From assembly GCF_001548115.1 (NCBI RefSeq), contig NZ_AP014821.1, positions 124,001 through 188,000 on the forward strand: DNA of 64,000 nt, written 5' to 3'. This stretch comes from Geminocystis sp. NIES-3709. GTDB lineage: Bacteria; Cyanobacteriota; Cyanobacteriia; Cyanobacteriales; Cyanobacteriaceae. The position numbers were made by a program, and so were the translations under genes. The number at the start of each line of letters is the position of its first letter. Positions within the stretch are counted from its first letter, which is position 1. Shown in pieces: positions 17,298-28,353 of the stretch. A model generated the notes under the pieces. That model was not told the DNA's origin and ran no database searches. It saw only the letters and a list, made by a program, of their open reading frames with translations.

Positions 17298-17717
17298 ATG
17301 AAAATTATCCGCTTAATGCACGGTAAATTACATCGAGTAAAAGTAACTTCCGCCAATGTAGATTATATAGGTAGTATCTCGATCGATCCTGAATTAATGG
17401 AAAAAGTGGGAATCTTACCCTTAGAAGAAGTTGATATAGTTAACTTAAACAATGCACAACGATGGTCAACCTATGCTATACCGGGGGTTAGAGGTAGTCG
17501 AGAAATTTGTCCTAATGGTGGTGCCGCTTTATTGTGCAAAACGGGGGATATTCTCATTATCTATGCTTATGAACAACTCGATCGACAAGATATTATGATT
17601 AATGGTCATAAAGCCAAAGTATTAGTAGCTGACGAAAATAATAATATTGCTGATTTTTTTGAACAAACTCTTACCCCCCATAACGGCGAAATCGATTTTA
17701 ACGAAAGAATACTGTAG
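17298..17717 (+). CDS. panD: Aspartate 1-decarboxylase
   Basis: 139 residues, slightly longer than the common ~126. The enzyme decarboxylates L-aspartate to beta-alanine for pantothenate/CoA synthesis and self-cleaves to create a pyruvoyl group. The cleavage site is present as YIGSISID, between Gly25 and Ser26. Other conserved parts are [11 protein letters not shown] at the N-terminus, [17 protein letters not shown], and the [12 protein letters not shown]-type loop followed by [10 protein letters not shown]. It is cytoplasmic. Hairpins at 17740 and 17783 follow, suggesting transcription stops there. Confidence 0.96.
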   Translation: MKIIRLMHGKLHRVKVTSANVDYIGSISIDPELMEKVGILPLEEVDIVNLNNAQRWSTYAIPGVRGSREICPNGGAALLCKTGDILIIYAYEQLDRQDIMINGHKAKVLVADENNNIADFFEQTLTPHNGEIDFNERIL

Positions 17718-17739
17718 GTTAGTTTTAATCCGTGAAATC

Positions 17740-17807
17740 CAACATTATCTATGGATGTTGATCCGAACTTGATATAATTAAAGGGCTTGAATTATGTCCA
17801 AAAGCCC
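17740..17807. terminator. Two hairpins between panD and the RTX pseudogene
   Basis: The first stem is CAACAT / ATGTTG (17740-17745 / 17755-17760). The second is GGGCTT / AAGCCC (17783-17788 / 17802-17807). They separate convergent panD and the minus-strand RTX remnant; the second could terminate either direction. Confidence 0.4.
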
Positions 17808-17816
17808 ACAATCTAA

Positions 17817-18309
17817 TTACACCACCACAATATCCTGATGTGTCATTCCTAACCCCGTACTTAAAGTGGCGATTTGTATTGCCCCTGTTGTGCCATTACC
17901 ATCGGAATCGAAGAAAAATGCACCATTACTAGAGTTATAGATAAAACGCTGAGAAGATGTTGTTGCCGATGAACCGACACGGAATTGATTTACTGCTAAA
18001 GTGCCTAAAGATAAACCACCACTAAAACCATTACGACGAACCAAAATAGTGTCATCATATTAAAGTCAGTAATACGATCGATCCCTTCATTCACGGTAGT
18101 AAAGCGGAAAGAATCATCACCCGTACCGCCGATAAGACTATCATTGCCAATACCACCCGTGAGAGTATCATTGTCACCACGTCCATTTAAGGTATCATTT
18201 CCTTCTCCACCAGTGAGATGGTTGTCAAGGTTATTCCCCAGAGAATAACTGAGAATTAACTTGATTTAAGGCGGATTCGAGAATTGTTAGATAAGCATTG
18301 GTAGCCATA
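17817..18309 (-). pseudogene. RTX (hemolysin-type calcium-binding) gene, decayed
   Basis: Minus-strand remains of a secreted calcium-binding RTX protein. An ATG at 18309 encodes MATNAYLTILESALNQVNSQ and soon meets a TAA. A second frame carries nonapeptide repeats: LTGGEGNDTLNG, NDTLTGGIGNDSLIGG, GTGDDSFRF. A third, at 18044-17817, ends with GGLSLGTLAVNQFRVGSS and the domain's C-terminal strand FFFDSDGNGTTGAIQIA. The repeats then C-terminal module is the usual order, so the pieces once formed one reading frame. At least two frameshifts or deletions now break it: one between the N-terminal block and the repeats, one at about 18045-18060. In an intact gene this kind of protein would be exported by type I secretion; here it is probably non-functional. 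Confidence 0.75.
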
Positions 18310-18474
18310 ATTTCAAACTATCAGAAAGTCAAAACAGTTACATTTACCATATTAATACTTTGTTTTATAAATGGAGACTTTTGATAAGCTAAGACGCATT
18401 TAACTTACATTGATTAATTCACCCTTATTCTTAAATTTTTTACTCCAATTAATTACTAAACCTCCTTCATTTAA

Positions 18475-18476
18475 TA
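18475..18476. other. Target duplication TA, left of the IS5-type element
   Basis: TA immediately precedes the left inverted repeat and recurs at 19612-19613 after the right one. A two-base duplication is weak alone but is supported by the hicB reconstruction. Confidence 0.55.
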
Positions 18477-19611
18477 GATCTCTTGCAAAATTATAATGAA
18501 CATAAAAAGATGATAGGATAAGACAAAATATTAGCAATCGCCTTTAATTTAATTAAAGAAAATAAGTGCCTTTATACAGTTAATCATAATTCTTGCTTAT
18601 ATAATTCTCAACCTAGGAAAGTAAATACCCATTGGCGATAAAATACACAAATTAATTTACTGGATTCTTTAATATAGTTCTTAAATAATAGCTATGTCTT
18701 TTTTCACTATTTCATAGTTATAAATTCCCGCAATTAAGTTGAATCTTAACCCAAATCTTTTTCTTTTATTTCTATATTTTTCTGATAGTATTCTAAATAT
18801 TTTAAGTTTTCTATTTACATGTTCAATTACGATTCTTTGTCGATTTAACTCTCTATTTTTTCTTTTTTCTTCTTGGGTTAACTTTCTTTTTTTTGTTTTC
18901 TTTTTTGGTATTTCGCTTAATTTATGAATTTTTTCTATACCTTGATAACCTTTGTCTACTAAACACTTTATTTTTTCACTTAATGGTAATCTACTGTTTT
19001 TAAAAATTTTAAAATCATGTTCTCTTCCTCGTCCATTTACATAACAAATTATTTCCAAGGTATCTTTATTAACTACTAATTGTGCTTTAAATGTATGTTC
19101 CTTCTTTTTGCCACTATAGTAAATTTTTTGTCTTTTTTTTGGTCTTTCGATTGCTATTTCAGTAACATCTATTAATACTGCCTTAATTTCATTCTCTTTT
19201 TTTATCAATTCTTTTTTACCACCTAGGGAAAAATAACCTGATTTGAGCAAGATTTTTTCAATTTTATGAACTGTTCTACAAACCGTTGATTCTGAGATAT
19301 TCCAGTACTCTGATATGTGAAAATAAGTTCGATATTCTCTCAAATATTCCAAGGTTACTAAAATCTGCTCGGACACTGTTAATTTGCTTTTCCTTCCTCT
19401 TTTGTGATTGTTTTGTTCTTTTTTGACTATTTCTACTAAAAGATTATAGGTTTCTTTTTTTACTCCAAATCTCCTTTTAAACTTTTCTGGCTTTAATTTT
19501 TTTATTCTCTCAAGTTTCATAATTAAATCTTATACTTAAGGTATCCTCCATCGCCCAAAATTATAGATTATTCTGGTTAATCCTATCTCGTATTTAATTT
19601 TGCAAGAGGTC
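18477..19611 (-). mobile_element. IS5-family insertion sequence, 1135 bp, flanked by TA
   Basis: The ends are imperfect inverted repeats: left GATCTCTTGCAAAATTATA at 18477 and right, read on the minus strand from 19611, GACCTCTTGCAAAATTAAA. It contains one transposase gene and about 200 non-coding bases on the left side. The right end replaces the natural end of hicB: joining the flanks after removing the element and one TA gives HicB ending VELIIK then a stop. The same terminal sequence bounds a 107-bp element at 47793-47899. A two-base TA duplication is known in some IS5-family subgroups; the exact subgroup was not determined. Confidence 0.8.
18681..19520 (-). CDS. Transposase of the IS5-type element (DDE_Tnp_4-like)
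   Basis: 279 residues. The N-terminal half is a helix-turn-helix (SEQILVTLEYLREYRTYFHI ... ISESTVCRTVHKIE). The catalytic core has the first acidic residue in VLIDVTEIAIERPKK, the second in the CLVDKGYQGIEK motif, and a glutamate in RIVIEHVNRKLKIF, the DDE order of the IS5 superfamily transposases. It is rich in Lys/Arg and strongly A-biased. The reading frame is complete, with ATG at 19520, so the element may be active. Its stop is 204 bases from the left end, leaving an unusually long untranslated arm. Confidence 0.9.
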   Translation of the reverse strand: MKLERIKKLKPEKFKRRFGVKKETYNLLVEIVKKEQNNHKRGRKSKLTVSEQILVTLEYLREYRTYFHISEYWNISESTVCRTVHKIEKILLKSGYFSLGGKKELIKKENEIKAVLIDVTEIAIERPKKRQKIYYSGKKKEHTFKAQLVVNKDTLEIICYVNGRGREHDFKIFKNSRLPLSEKIKCLVDKGYQGIEKIHKLSEIPKKKTKKRKLTQEEKRKNRELNRQRIVIEHVNRKLKIFRILSEKYRNKRKRFGLRFNLIAGIYNYEIVKKDIAII

Positions 19612-19804
19612 TAATTAACTCAACTACTTTATCTGAAGGGCTAAGATTTTCTGGTTCATCCTCCGCATATAAACTGATAACTTCTTTCAGGTTTTCTAAA
19701 ACTTCTTCAATAGTTTCACCTTGTGTATAACATCCCTGAAAAATTGGCACTTCTGCCCAATATCCACCTTCTTCGGCTTTATGAATTATGGCTTTAACTT
19801 TCAT
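19583..19804 (-). CDS. hicB: HicB-like antitoxin whose C-terminus is supplied by an insertion sequence
   Basis: 73 residues with the single-domain HicB fold: MKVKAIIHKAEEGGYWAEVP then QGCYTQGETIEEVLENLKEV. HicB proteins bind and neutralise the HicA RNase toxin. The right end of the IS5-type element falls at 19611, so residues from about 65 (RPLAKLNTR) are IS-encoded. Removing the IS restores a short natural end (VELIIK, stop). No HicA gene is seen next to it on either side of the IS, even after restoration, so this is an orphan antitoxin or a HicB-like protein with another role. Its target and function are unknown. Confidence 0.8.
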   Translation of the reverse strand: MKVKAIIHKAEEGGYWAEVPIFQGCYTQGETIEEVLENLKEVISLYAEDEPENLSPSDKVVELIRPLAKLNTR

Positions 19805-21135
<1,331 letters not shown>

Positions 21136-21147
21136 GAAATTAGCTAT

Positions 21148-21250
21148 TTCAACAATGGACAATGAACAATGTACAATGTACAATTAACAGTTGCCTCTGG
21201 CTAAAAGGGGTGACTTTAAACCTTGAATGAATCAATTAATTATCAATTGG
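21148..21250 (+). repeat. Dispersed intergenic repeat, copy 2 (short form)
   Basis: Aligns with 1501-1650 but lacks its ~60-base middle segment; CTCTGGCTAAAAGGG is directly followed by the TGACTTTAAACCTTGAATGA phrase. It follows the por stop. Confidence 0.75.
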
Positions 21251-21313
21251 TAATATCTAATTTTCAACTTCTATCTTTTGCCTTCACTAAAACATTTTTT
21301 CAGCAATTTTTGT

Positions 21314-22768
21314 TCACGATATGATTTTAAAGGTATTTAAAGTTTTATCACTAATACCTGTTATGATTCCTCCTGAATTATTAATATCTTCTAAGTAATT
21401 TAAAGCCTCTTTTGTGATAATTTCTCCTGCCATAATTAAAGGAATACCGGGAGGGTAAGGACAAATATTTTCTCCACTAATTCGATCTATTGCTAATTCT
21501 TTTAAAACTACTTTTTTCTCTGCCCAATAAGCCTGTCTAGGAGTTATTTCTGAGATTATTAAGGGTAATTTATTGTTATTAATTTTTGGATTTAGTTTTT
21601 TATTATTATGATATTTCTTGAGAGCTTTTAAACTTTCTATTAATCTTTCAATATCTGGTAATGTATTACCGATCGAGATGATAAAAGTGAGATTATTTAA
21701 AGATGGTAATTCGCAAGTGACACCAAATTCTTCGTGTAAAATTTCATCAACTTCATAACCTGTTAATCCTAATTTACTAACATTAATTGTTAGTCTAGTA
21801 ATATCTAAATCAGCAAAAAAATCTGTAGGTTTAACTAATTCTAATAAAGATAAATATTCTAATTTATTAATTTCTTTTCTAGCAATATTTGCTAAATTTA
21901 TTGTGTGAGTTAATAAATCCTCTCCATCTAGTGCCATTTGTTGTCTAGCACCATCAAGGGAAGCTAAAAGTAAATAACTAGGACTAGAAGATTGTACTAA
22001 TTGTAAAGCTAGACTAAGACGATTTCGATCGACTAAATTGCCTTGAAGATGAATCATCGAAGCCTGAGTCATTGCCCCTAAAACTTTATGAGTCGATTGT
22101 ATTGCTATATCTGCTCCTGATTGCAAACTCGATCGTGGTAATTGGGAATGAAAAGAAAAATGAGCCCCATGAGCCTCATCTACTAACAAAGGAATGTTAA
22201 AATTATGAGTAATATGGGCTATTTCTGTCAAATTGGCACAAATACCATGATAAGTAGGAGATACTACCATCACCGCCTTGATATTGTTGTTATTTTCTAA
22301 AACATCGGTAATTTGAGATGGTGAAATGGTATAAAAAAAGTCAAAATCAGAGTTATATTCAGGATTGATAAAGATAGGGGTTGCACCAGACAAAATTAAC
22401 CCAAAAATGGCTGATTGATGAATATTTCGAGGTAAAATTATCTTATCTCCCTCTCCACAAGTAGCTAAAATGGAAGCAATAATACCAGAAGTTGAACCAT
22501 TAACTAAAAACCACGTTTCCAATGCGCCAAAGGCAGAAGCGGCTAAATTTTGAGCTTCCTTAATAACTCCTTCAGGGGCAAATAAATTATCTAACTCAGG
22601 TAACTCTGGCAAATCGGCACGAAAAACCATATCCCCCATTAATTCTGTTAAAAATTTATTAATACCTTGACCTTTTTTATGTCCGGGAGTATAAAAAGGA
22701 GCATCTTTTTTTTTGGCTAATGCTTTTAATATAGTTAATAATGGAATTTTTTTTTGAGGATTTTTCAT
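21314..22768 (-). CDS. PLP-dependent Orn/Lys/Arg decarboxylase-family protein
   Basis: 484 residues of fold-type I basic-amino-acid decarboxylases. Lys228 in QSTHKVLGAM is the Schiff-base lysine, with the preceding VDEAHGAHF segment (196-204) giving the aspartate for the pyridine nitrogen and a stacking His. The C-terminal domain closes with PYPPGIPLIMAGE, typical of the family. Length is near that of the shorter (about 480-residue) members, without the N-terminal wing domain of the large inducible enzymes. Arginine, lysine or ornithine as substrate cannot be decided here; in cyanobacteria similar genes are often annotated lysine or arginine decarboxylase. It is oriented toward por with the repeat between. 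Confidence 0.88.
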   Translation of the reverse strand: MKNPQKKIPLLTILKALAKKKDAPFYTPGHKKGQGINKFLTELMGDMVFRADLPELPELDNLFAPEGVIKEAQNLAASAFGALETWFLVNGSTSGIIASILATCGEGDKIILPRNIHQSAIFGLILSGATPIFINPEYNSDFDFFYTISPSQITDVLENNNNIKAVMVVSPTYHGICANLTEIAHITHNFNIPLLVDEAHGAHFSFHSQLPRSSLQSGADIAIQSTHKVLGAMTQASMIHLQGNLVDRNRLSLALQLVQSSSPSYLLLASLDGARQQMALDGEDLLTHTINLANIARKEINKLEYLSLLELVKPTDFFADLDITRLTINVSKLGLTGYEVDEILHEEFGVTCELPSLNNLTFIISIGNTLPDIERLIESLKALKKYHNNKKLNPKINNNKLPLIISEITPRQAYWAEKKVVLKELAIDRISGENICPYPPGIPLIMAGEIITKEALNYLEDINNSGGIITGISDKTLNTFKIIS

Positions 22769-22856
22769 AGGTTATTATTACTCACAATAAGACACTTTAA
22801 ATCAGTGAACCAAATTATATTCCTCTATATGATTTGTCAGAAAATTAATCGTTGCC

Positions 22857-23630
22857 TTAAAGTGCAGAAGGTGGACGAGTGTATTCTTGAACACCAACAG
22901 AATCAAGATATAATTTAATTGCTTCTTTAGTGTTACCATGATATGCTATTGTACCACGATCGAGCCAAATAGTTCGATCGCACAAATCTTGTACATATTC
23001 CAAACTGTGAGAAACAAATAAAATCGTACTGCTGTTTTCCCATAAATTTTCAATACGGCGACGAGATTTTTGAGTAAAACGGGCATCTCCCACAGATAAA
23101 ACCTCATCAAGAATAAGAATATCGGGTTTCACATCCGTAGCCACCGCAAAACCTAACCTTGCTTTCATTCCCGAAGATAGTGCTTTAACGGGTATTTCGC
23201 CATATTCTTCTAACTCAGCAAATTCAAGAATTTCTTGGGTACGGGTTATCATTTCTTCTTTGGAATAACCCAATAAAACTCCATACAAAATAATATTATC
23301 TTTAACAGACATTTCTACATTAAAACCGGCTCCTAATTCAATTAAAGGAGCAATATTTCCTCTCACTCTGACGATGCCATTAGTTGGTTCTAAAATACCG
23401 CAAATTACCTTTAATAAAGTTGATTTTCCTGCACCATTTGAGCCAATAATTCCGATTTTTTCTCCTGACTCTATAGCAAAATTAAGATCTTTTAAAATCT
23501 GTTTTTTTGCCGGTTTTCGATATTTTCCCTGTAAAAGAGAAAGAACTGTTCTTTTTAAATCATAAGAAAATTCTTCTTGAGTTCTACGCCATAAAGATAC
23601 ATTATCTAGTCTAATAGCTTCGTGAGTCAT
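22857..23630 (-). CDS. ABC exporter ATPase for surface polysaccharide (Wzt/TagH-like)
   Basis: 257 residues, one ABC domain. The Walker A is GSNGAGKST (63-71), the signature LSSGMKARL (151-159) and the Walker B ILILDEVLSVGDARF (171-185), where the SGMKARL and VGD patterns are typical of polysaccharide exporters such as Wzt/KpsT. No C-terminal carbohydrate-binding extension is present; the short tail ends YTRPPSAL. The membrane partner is the 23685 permease, 54 bases upstream on the same strand. Export of an O-antigen or capsule-type glycan is inferred, supported by the adjacent GDP-fucose genes. Confidence 0.92.
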   Translation of the reverse strand: MTHEAIRLDNVSLWRRTQEEFSYDLKRTVLSLLQGKYRKPAKKQILKDLNFAIESGEKIGIIGSNGAGKSTLLKVICGILEPTNGIVRVRGNIAPLIELGAGFNVEMSVKDNIILYGVLLGYSKEEMITRTQEILEFAELEEYGEIPVKALSSGMKARLGFAVATDVKPDILILDEVLSVGDARFTQKSRRRIENLWENSSTILFVSHSLEYVQDLCDRTIWLDRGTIAYHGNTKEAIKLYLDSVGVQEYTRPPSAL

Positions 23631-23684
23631 TCTGATTTTAAATAATAATAATTAAGCTAATATAATTAAAAAATTAACAACAAT

Positions 23685-24512
23685 TTAAAGCAAATCCATA
23701 AAAGATGATTGTACTTTTCTAAAAAATAACCATCCTAAAGTTAAAATAATTATCCCACTTAAAAAACCTCTAAGCAAGTAAATTAATTCTGGCAATGTAC
23801 CATCTAAACTTATTTGTCTCAAACTTTCAATAATTGGTACTAAAGGGTTAAGATATAAAACTGGTTGCACTCTAGCCGGTACAATTTCGGCAGGATAAAA
23901 TACAGGACTGGTAATCCAGACAATAAAAGTAGCTATCTCATAGAAGTAGCCTAAATCTCTAAAAAATACAAATAATGCACTAACAAAGAAACCTACTCCT
24001 GTACAAACTAAAACTAAAGCAATAAAGGGAAATAATAAAAATATAATATTGAGAGGATTATGGGTTTTTATAAGAGTTACTATAGCTAATAAAGGAAAAG
24101 AACCGACTATGAATTGAAAAATATTAGCGCCTATCATAGCAAGAGGAAAAACTGGAACAGGTAATTTAATTTTGTTTAACAAATCTCCATTAATTACCAC
24201 ACTACTTAATGCTTGAGTAGTAGAAGAATTATAAAAATTAATTACTAATAAACCAGTAAATGCCGCAAACATATAATTAACGATCGAATCGCCGAAGTAA
24301 GAAGCAAATGTTGCACCAAAAATAGTAGTATATAAACCAGTCATAATTAAAGGATTTAATAAAGACCAATATACCCCTAAAAAAGAACCTCGATAACGAG
24401 CATTTAAGCTCTGTGGTATTAAAACAGAAAGAAGTTCCCAATAACGTTTAATACTGTTTCCAGAAGGTAGTTTATCTATAAAATTTAAGGTTTTTTTTCT
24501 GGTTAAAATCAT
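23685..24512 (-). CDS. ABC-2 type polysaccharide export permease (Wzm/TagG-like)
   Basis: 275 residues with six predicted membrane segments, for example YMFAAFTGLLVINFY, FPLAMIGANIFQFIVGSFPL and GIIILTLGWLFF. The N-terminal helix (RYWELLSVLIPQSLNARYRG then SFLGVYWSLLNPL) matches Wzm-type permeases, where it contacts the ATPase. The two subunits normally act as a 2+2 transporter in the inner membrane. The gene lies just upstream of its ATPase, and both are divergent from gmd and fcl across a 385-bp spacer. Assignment is firm to the family; the exported glycan is unknown. Confidence 0.92.
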   Translation of the reverse strand: MILTRKKTLNFIDKLPSGNSIKRYWELLSVLIPQSLNARYRGSFLGVYWSLLNPLIMTGLYTTIFGATFASYFGDSIVNYMFAAFTGLLVINFYNSSTTQALSSVVINGDLLNKIKLPVPVFPLAMIGANIFQFIVGSFPLLAIVTLIKTHNPLNIIFLLFPFIALVLVCTGVGFFVSALFVFFRDLGYFYEIATFIVWITSPVFYPAEIVPARVQPVLYLNPLVPIIESLRQISLDGTLPELIYLLRGFLSGIIILTLGWLFFRKVQSSFMDLL

Positions 24513-24897
24513 GAGTAATTAGTAAGAATAATTATTATATAGAAATCCTCAAAAGGTGATGGTAAGCTATAGCCGTCTTAAATTATTGGTAACAAATGGA
24601 GTAAGATTTTAAAATTTTGAGATTCTTATTCACACTATCTTTTGTCTCCTAAAGTAAGATGTTTTCTTTTGATGCTTCATTTTCTTTTAGTCGATAACTT
24701 GTCTAAGTTACTATAAAATCGATCGTTTTTAAAATAAAGTTCAGTAACGATTTTTGAAAAATAGAACAATCTCTCTTTTAGTTTAGACGTTTATTTTATC
24801 AATTTAGATGTTCAAAATGAGAATCGATCGGGTAAACTTAACCAAAGATTAAGCTATGATTCCATAGAAATATAAATAAAAGTTAATGTAACGAAGA
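24513..24897. other. Divergent spacer between the ABC exporter and gmd
   Basis: 385 AT-rich bases, with CGATCG sites and no reading frame of note. Promoters for both directions must lie here, but no clear consensus was identified. Confidence 0.4.
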
Positions 24898-25962
24898 ATG
24901 ACCAATCATAAAACAGCGTTAATTACTGGTATAACTGGACAAGATGGTTCTTATTTAAGTGAACTATTATTGAGTAAAGGTTATAAAGTTCATGGTATTA
25001 TCCGACGGACTTCTACCTTTAACACCGATCGAATAGATCATATATACGAAGATCCTCATCAAGAAGATGCTAAATTTTTTCTTCATTATGGAGACTTGAC
25101 AGACGGTACAACTCTACGTCGTATTTTAGAAGAAGTACAGCCAGATGAAGTTTATAACTTAGGTGCTCAGTCTCACGTTAGAGTTAGTTTTGATGCTCCA
25201 GAATTTACCGTTGATAGCGTAGCAATGGGTACATTACGACTATTAGAAGCAGTGAGAGATTATCAACAAAGAACCTCTGCTAATATACGCTATTATCAAG
25301 CAGGATCTTCGGAAATGTTTGGGAAAGTAATGGAAATTCCCCAAAAAGAAACAACTCCTTTCTATCCCCGCAGTCCTTATGCCTGTGGTAAAGTATATGC
25401 TCATTGGCAAACTATTAACCATCGTGAATCATACGATATGTTTGCTTGTAACGGTATCCTATTTAACCATGAAAGCCCCCGTCGTGGTGAAACTTTTGTC
25501 ACCAGAAAAATTACCAGAGCGATCGCTCGTATTGTAGCTGGACAACAGGAAAAACTATACTTAGGTAATATCGACTCAAAAAGAGACTGGGGTTATGCAA
25601 AAGATTATGTAGTAGCTATGTGGCTAATGTTACAGCAAGAACAACCTGACGATTATGTGGTAGCCACAGGGGAGACACATTCCGTCAAAGAATTTTTAGA
25701 TTTAGCTTTTTCTCACGTCAACTTAAATTGGGAAGATTATGTTGCTTTTGATCAGCGCTATTTGCGTCCTGCGGAGGTAGATTTATTAATAGGTGATCCC
25801 AGTAAAGCTAAAGAGAAATTAGGTTGGCAACCCTCTGTTACTTTCCCTGAGTTAGTAAACTTAATGGTAGATGCTGATTTAGAGGCCTTAGGCATTACCA
25901 ATGGCGATAAAGTAAAAGATATAGCCTATATCCGTCAAAATATGTTGCACAACGTCAATTAA
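24898..25962 (+). CDS. gmd: GDP-mannose 4,6-dehydratase
   Basis: 354 residues, the usual length. It converts GDP-D-mannose to GDP-4-keto-6-deoxy-D-mannose, the first committed step to GDP-L-fucose and related sugars, in the cytoplasm. The NADP-binding motif [10 protein letters not shown] is at 11-20. Other family features are [46 protein letters not shown] with the catalytic Tyr-x3-Lys, and [19 protein letters not shown]. fcl follows 126 bases downstream on the same strand and carries the next step. A two-hairpin region lies between them. Confidence 0.97.
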   Translation: MTNHKTALITGITGQDGSYLSELLLSKGYKVHGIIRRTSTFNTDRIDHIYEDPHQEDAKFFLHYGDLTDGTTLRRILEEVQPDEVYNLGAQSHVRVSFDAPEFTVDSVAMGTLRLLEAVRDYQQRTSANIRYYQAGSSEMFGKVMEIPQKETTPFYPRSPYACGKVYAHWQTINHRESYDMFACNGILFNHESPRRGETFVTRKITRAIARIVAGQQEKLYLGNIDSKRDWGYAKDYVVAMWLMLQQEQPDDYVVATGETHSVKEFLDLAFSHVNLNWEDYVAFDQRYLRPAEVDLLIGDPSKAKEKLGWQPSVTFPELVNLMVDADLEALGITNGDKVKDIAYIRQNMLHNVN

Positions 25963-25978
25963 GAAGAGGAGAAGAGGG

Positions 25979-25997
25979 AAGTCGCTTTAGCCGACTT
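25979..25997 (+). terminator. Hairpin 1 in the gmd-fcl spacer
   Basis: AAGTCG / CGACTT with a 7-base loop, then a short T run, 17 bases after the gmd stop. It is terminator-like and could reduce read-through to fcl. Confidence 0.5.
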
Positions 25998-26007
25998 TTG
26001 CTCTTAG

Positions 26008-26027
26008 CCATGAAATAAATTTCATGG
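26008..26027. terminator. Hairpin 2 in the gmd-fcl spacer
   Basis: CCATGAAAT-AA-ATTTCATGG, a perfect 9-bp stem with a two-base centre. It sits 10 bases after hairpin 1. The paired-hairpin arrangement is either a terminator or a repeat inserted between the genes. Confidence 0.5.
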
Positions 26028-26075
26028 TGGACTATGTATGATCAATATTCTCAATTCTCAACTATCAATTACTGA

Positions 26076-27023
<948 letters not shown>

Positions 27024-27138
27024 TTAAGTAAGAAGTAATAAGTAGTAAGTCATGAAGATTGTTGGTAATTTTTATTAATTTTAAATTATACAATTGAAAT
27101 AAATCAATTCCTGATAATTCTAAATCAATTATTATCAC

Positions 27139-27215
27139 TTTTGCCTATTTCTTTTTCCCTTTCTTTACCGATAATTTTATGGTTTACCCTTAAGAATCTA
27201 TACACTCAGGTAATC
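27139..27215 (+). repeat. AATTTTATGG intergenic repeat, member c
   Basis: CTTTACCGATAATTTTATGG (27171-27190 region) with a TTTTGCCT-containing pyrimidine lead-in; the reverse complement of almost the same sequence is at 39190-39235. Confidence 0.55.
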
Positions 27216-27322
27216 TTAAGATAAGCAAGTTAAATGAGTCTAAGTTTATAATCGATACATAAACCATTAATTTATAACTTACATTTTGTCTTTTAAAACG
27301 ATACTACTAATAGGAAAAATCT

Positions 27323-28315
27323 ATGAAATTATCCAGTAAAAATTTCGATACCCGTCTTGATATAGTTTATGATGCGATCGTAGTAGGTGGAGGTATGGGA
27401 GGTTTATCGGCGGCGATTTATCTAGCCCGTTATGGTTTAAAATGTCTAGTTATTGAAAAGGGTAAAGGTCGATCTCTATGGATGCAAGATCTTCGTAATT
27501 ATTTAGGTATTGATCCTCATGCACCGGGACGAGATATATTAAATCATGGCACAAAACAAGCCATTGATTGGGGAGCTGATCATTTACGAGGTTATGTAGA
27601 AGATGTTACCGATGACGGTGATACTTTTGCGGTGAAAGTCAAGATTGGCAAAAAAGATAGTGTTTATCCTGTTTTTCGTAGTAGGTATTTAATCGCCGCT
27701 TCAGGTATTATTGATGTCTTACCAGAATTAGAGGATATGCAAAATGTCTATGATTATGCCGGTTATACTCTCCATGTGTGTATGATTTGCGATGGTTTTG
27801 ATATGTGGGATCAAAAATCAGTATTAATTGTCGGTAAAGAGTCTCAAATTAATGCTGCCTTCGTTTTAAATTGGTTTACTCCTTATATCACTGTTTTAAC
27901 TCATGGTTTATGTACTGTAGGTGATGAAATGAAGCAAAAATTGGCAGATCATGGTTATCCTTTATATGAAAGCACGATCGAGCGTTTTGTAGGAGAAGAT
28001 CATAAAATGCAAGGAGTACAATTAACGGATGGTACTTTTATTGAAGCGACTACAGGCTTAATTAACATGGGCTCGATTTATCATAATCACTATTTGAAAG
28101 GTATCAAGGGTTTAGAGTGGGATGGTGAAAATCTTATTACTAATGATATGACACAAACTACTCACGATCGAATTTTTGCACTTGGTGATTTAAAAAGAGG
28201 AATCAATCAAGTATCGATCGCTGTAGCTGATGGTACTTTAGCCGCCACTCAAATTTGGCGTAATATACGCCGTCAATCACCTCCTAGAAAATGGGAAGAA
28301 AATATTAATAATTAA
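27323..28315 (+). CDS. Thioredoxin-reductase-like FAD-dependent oxidoreductase
   Basis: 330 residues with the two-domain flavoprotein fold. FAD-binding glycine motif VVGGGMGGLSAA sits at 20-31. Near the middle the sequence HVCMICDGFDMW has a redox-type CMIC pair (Cys153, Cys156), in the NADPH-domain position where thioredoxin reductases carry CATC. The SVLIVGKESQIN segment fits the second nucleotide site, and IFALGDLKRGINQ is the C-terminal FAD motif. Thus a disulfide-reducing flavoenzyme is likely, but the non-standard C-x-x-C neighbourhood and unknown partner mean NTR, ferredoxin-dependent or another cyanobacterial flavin disulfide reductase remain open. The gene stands alone. Confidence 0.8.
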   Translation: MKLSSKNFDTRLDIVYDAIVVGGGMGGLSAAIYLARYGLKCLVIEKGKGRSLWMQDLRNYLGIDPHAPGRDILNHGTKQAIDWGADHLRGYVEDVTDDGDTFAVKVKIGKKDSVYPVFRSRYLIAASGIIDVLPELEDMQNVYDYAGYTLHVCMICDGFDMWDQKSVLIVGKESQINAAFVLNWFTPYITVLTHGLCTVGDEMKQKLADHGYPLYESTIERFVGEDHKMQGVQLTDGTFIEATTGLINMGSIYHNHYLKGIKGLEWDGENLITNDMTQTTHDRIFALGDLKRGINQVSIAVADGTLAATQIWRNIRRQSPPRKWEENINN

Positions 28316-28353
28316 TAATTAACAATTAACAATTAACAATTAATAATTAATAA
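28308..28353 (+). repeat. AT-rich tandem repeat (TTAACAA / TTAATAA)
   Basis: Five to six units of a seven-base AATTAAC/AATTAAT motif right after the oxidoreductase stop. It is a simple-sequence tract, not a CRISPR array. Confidence 0.7.

Noticed and set aside
18400-18510. Minus-strand frame reading FYVHYNFARDLLNEGG, first taken as a gene remnant
   Set aside because: It crosses the left border of the IS5-type element at 18477, and its reading through the inverted repeat is accidental.
28308-28353. Regular AT-rich repeats as a CRISPR array
   Set aside because: The unit is seven bases with no spacers; it is simple sequence.
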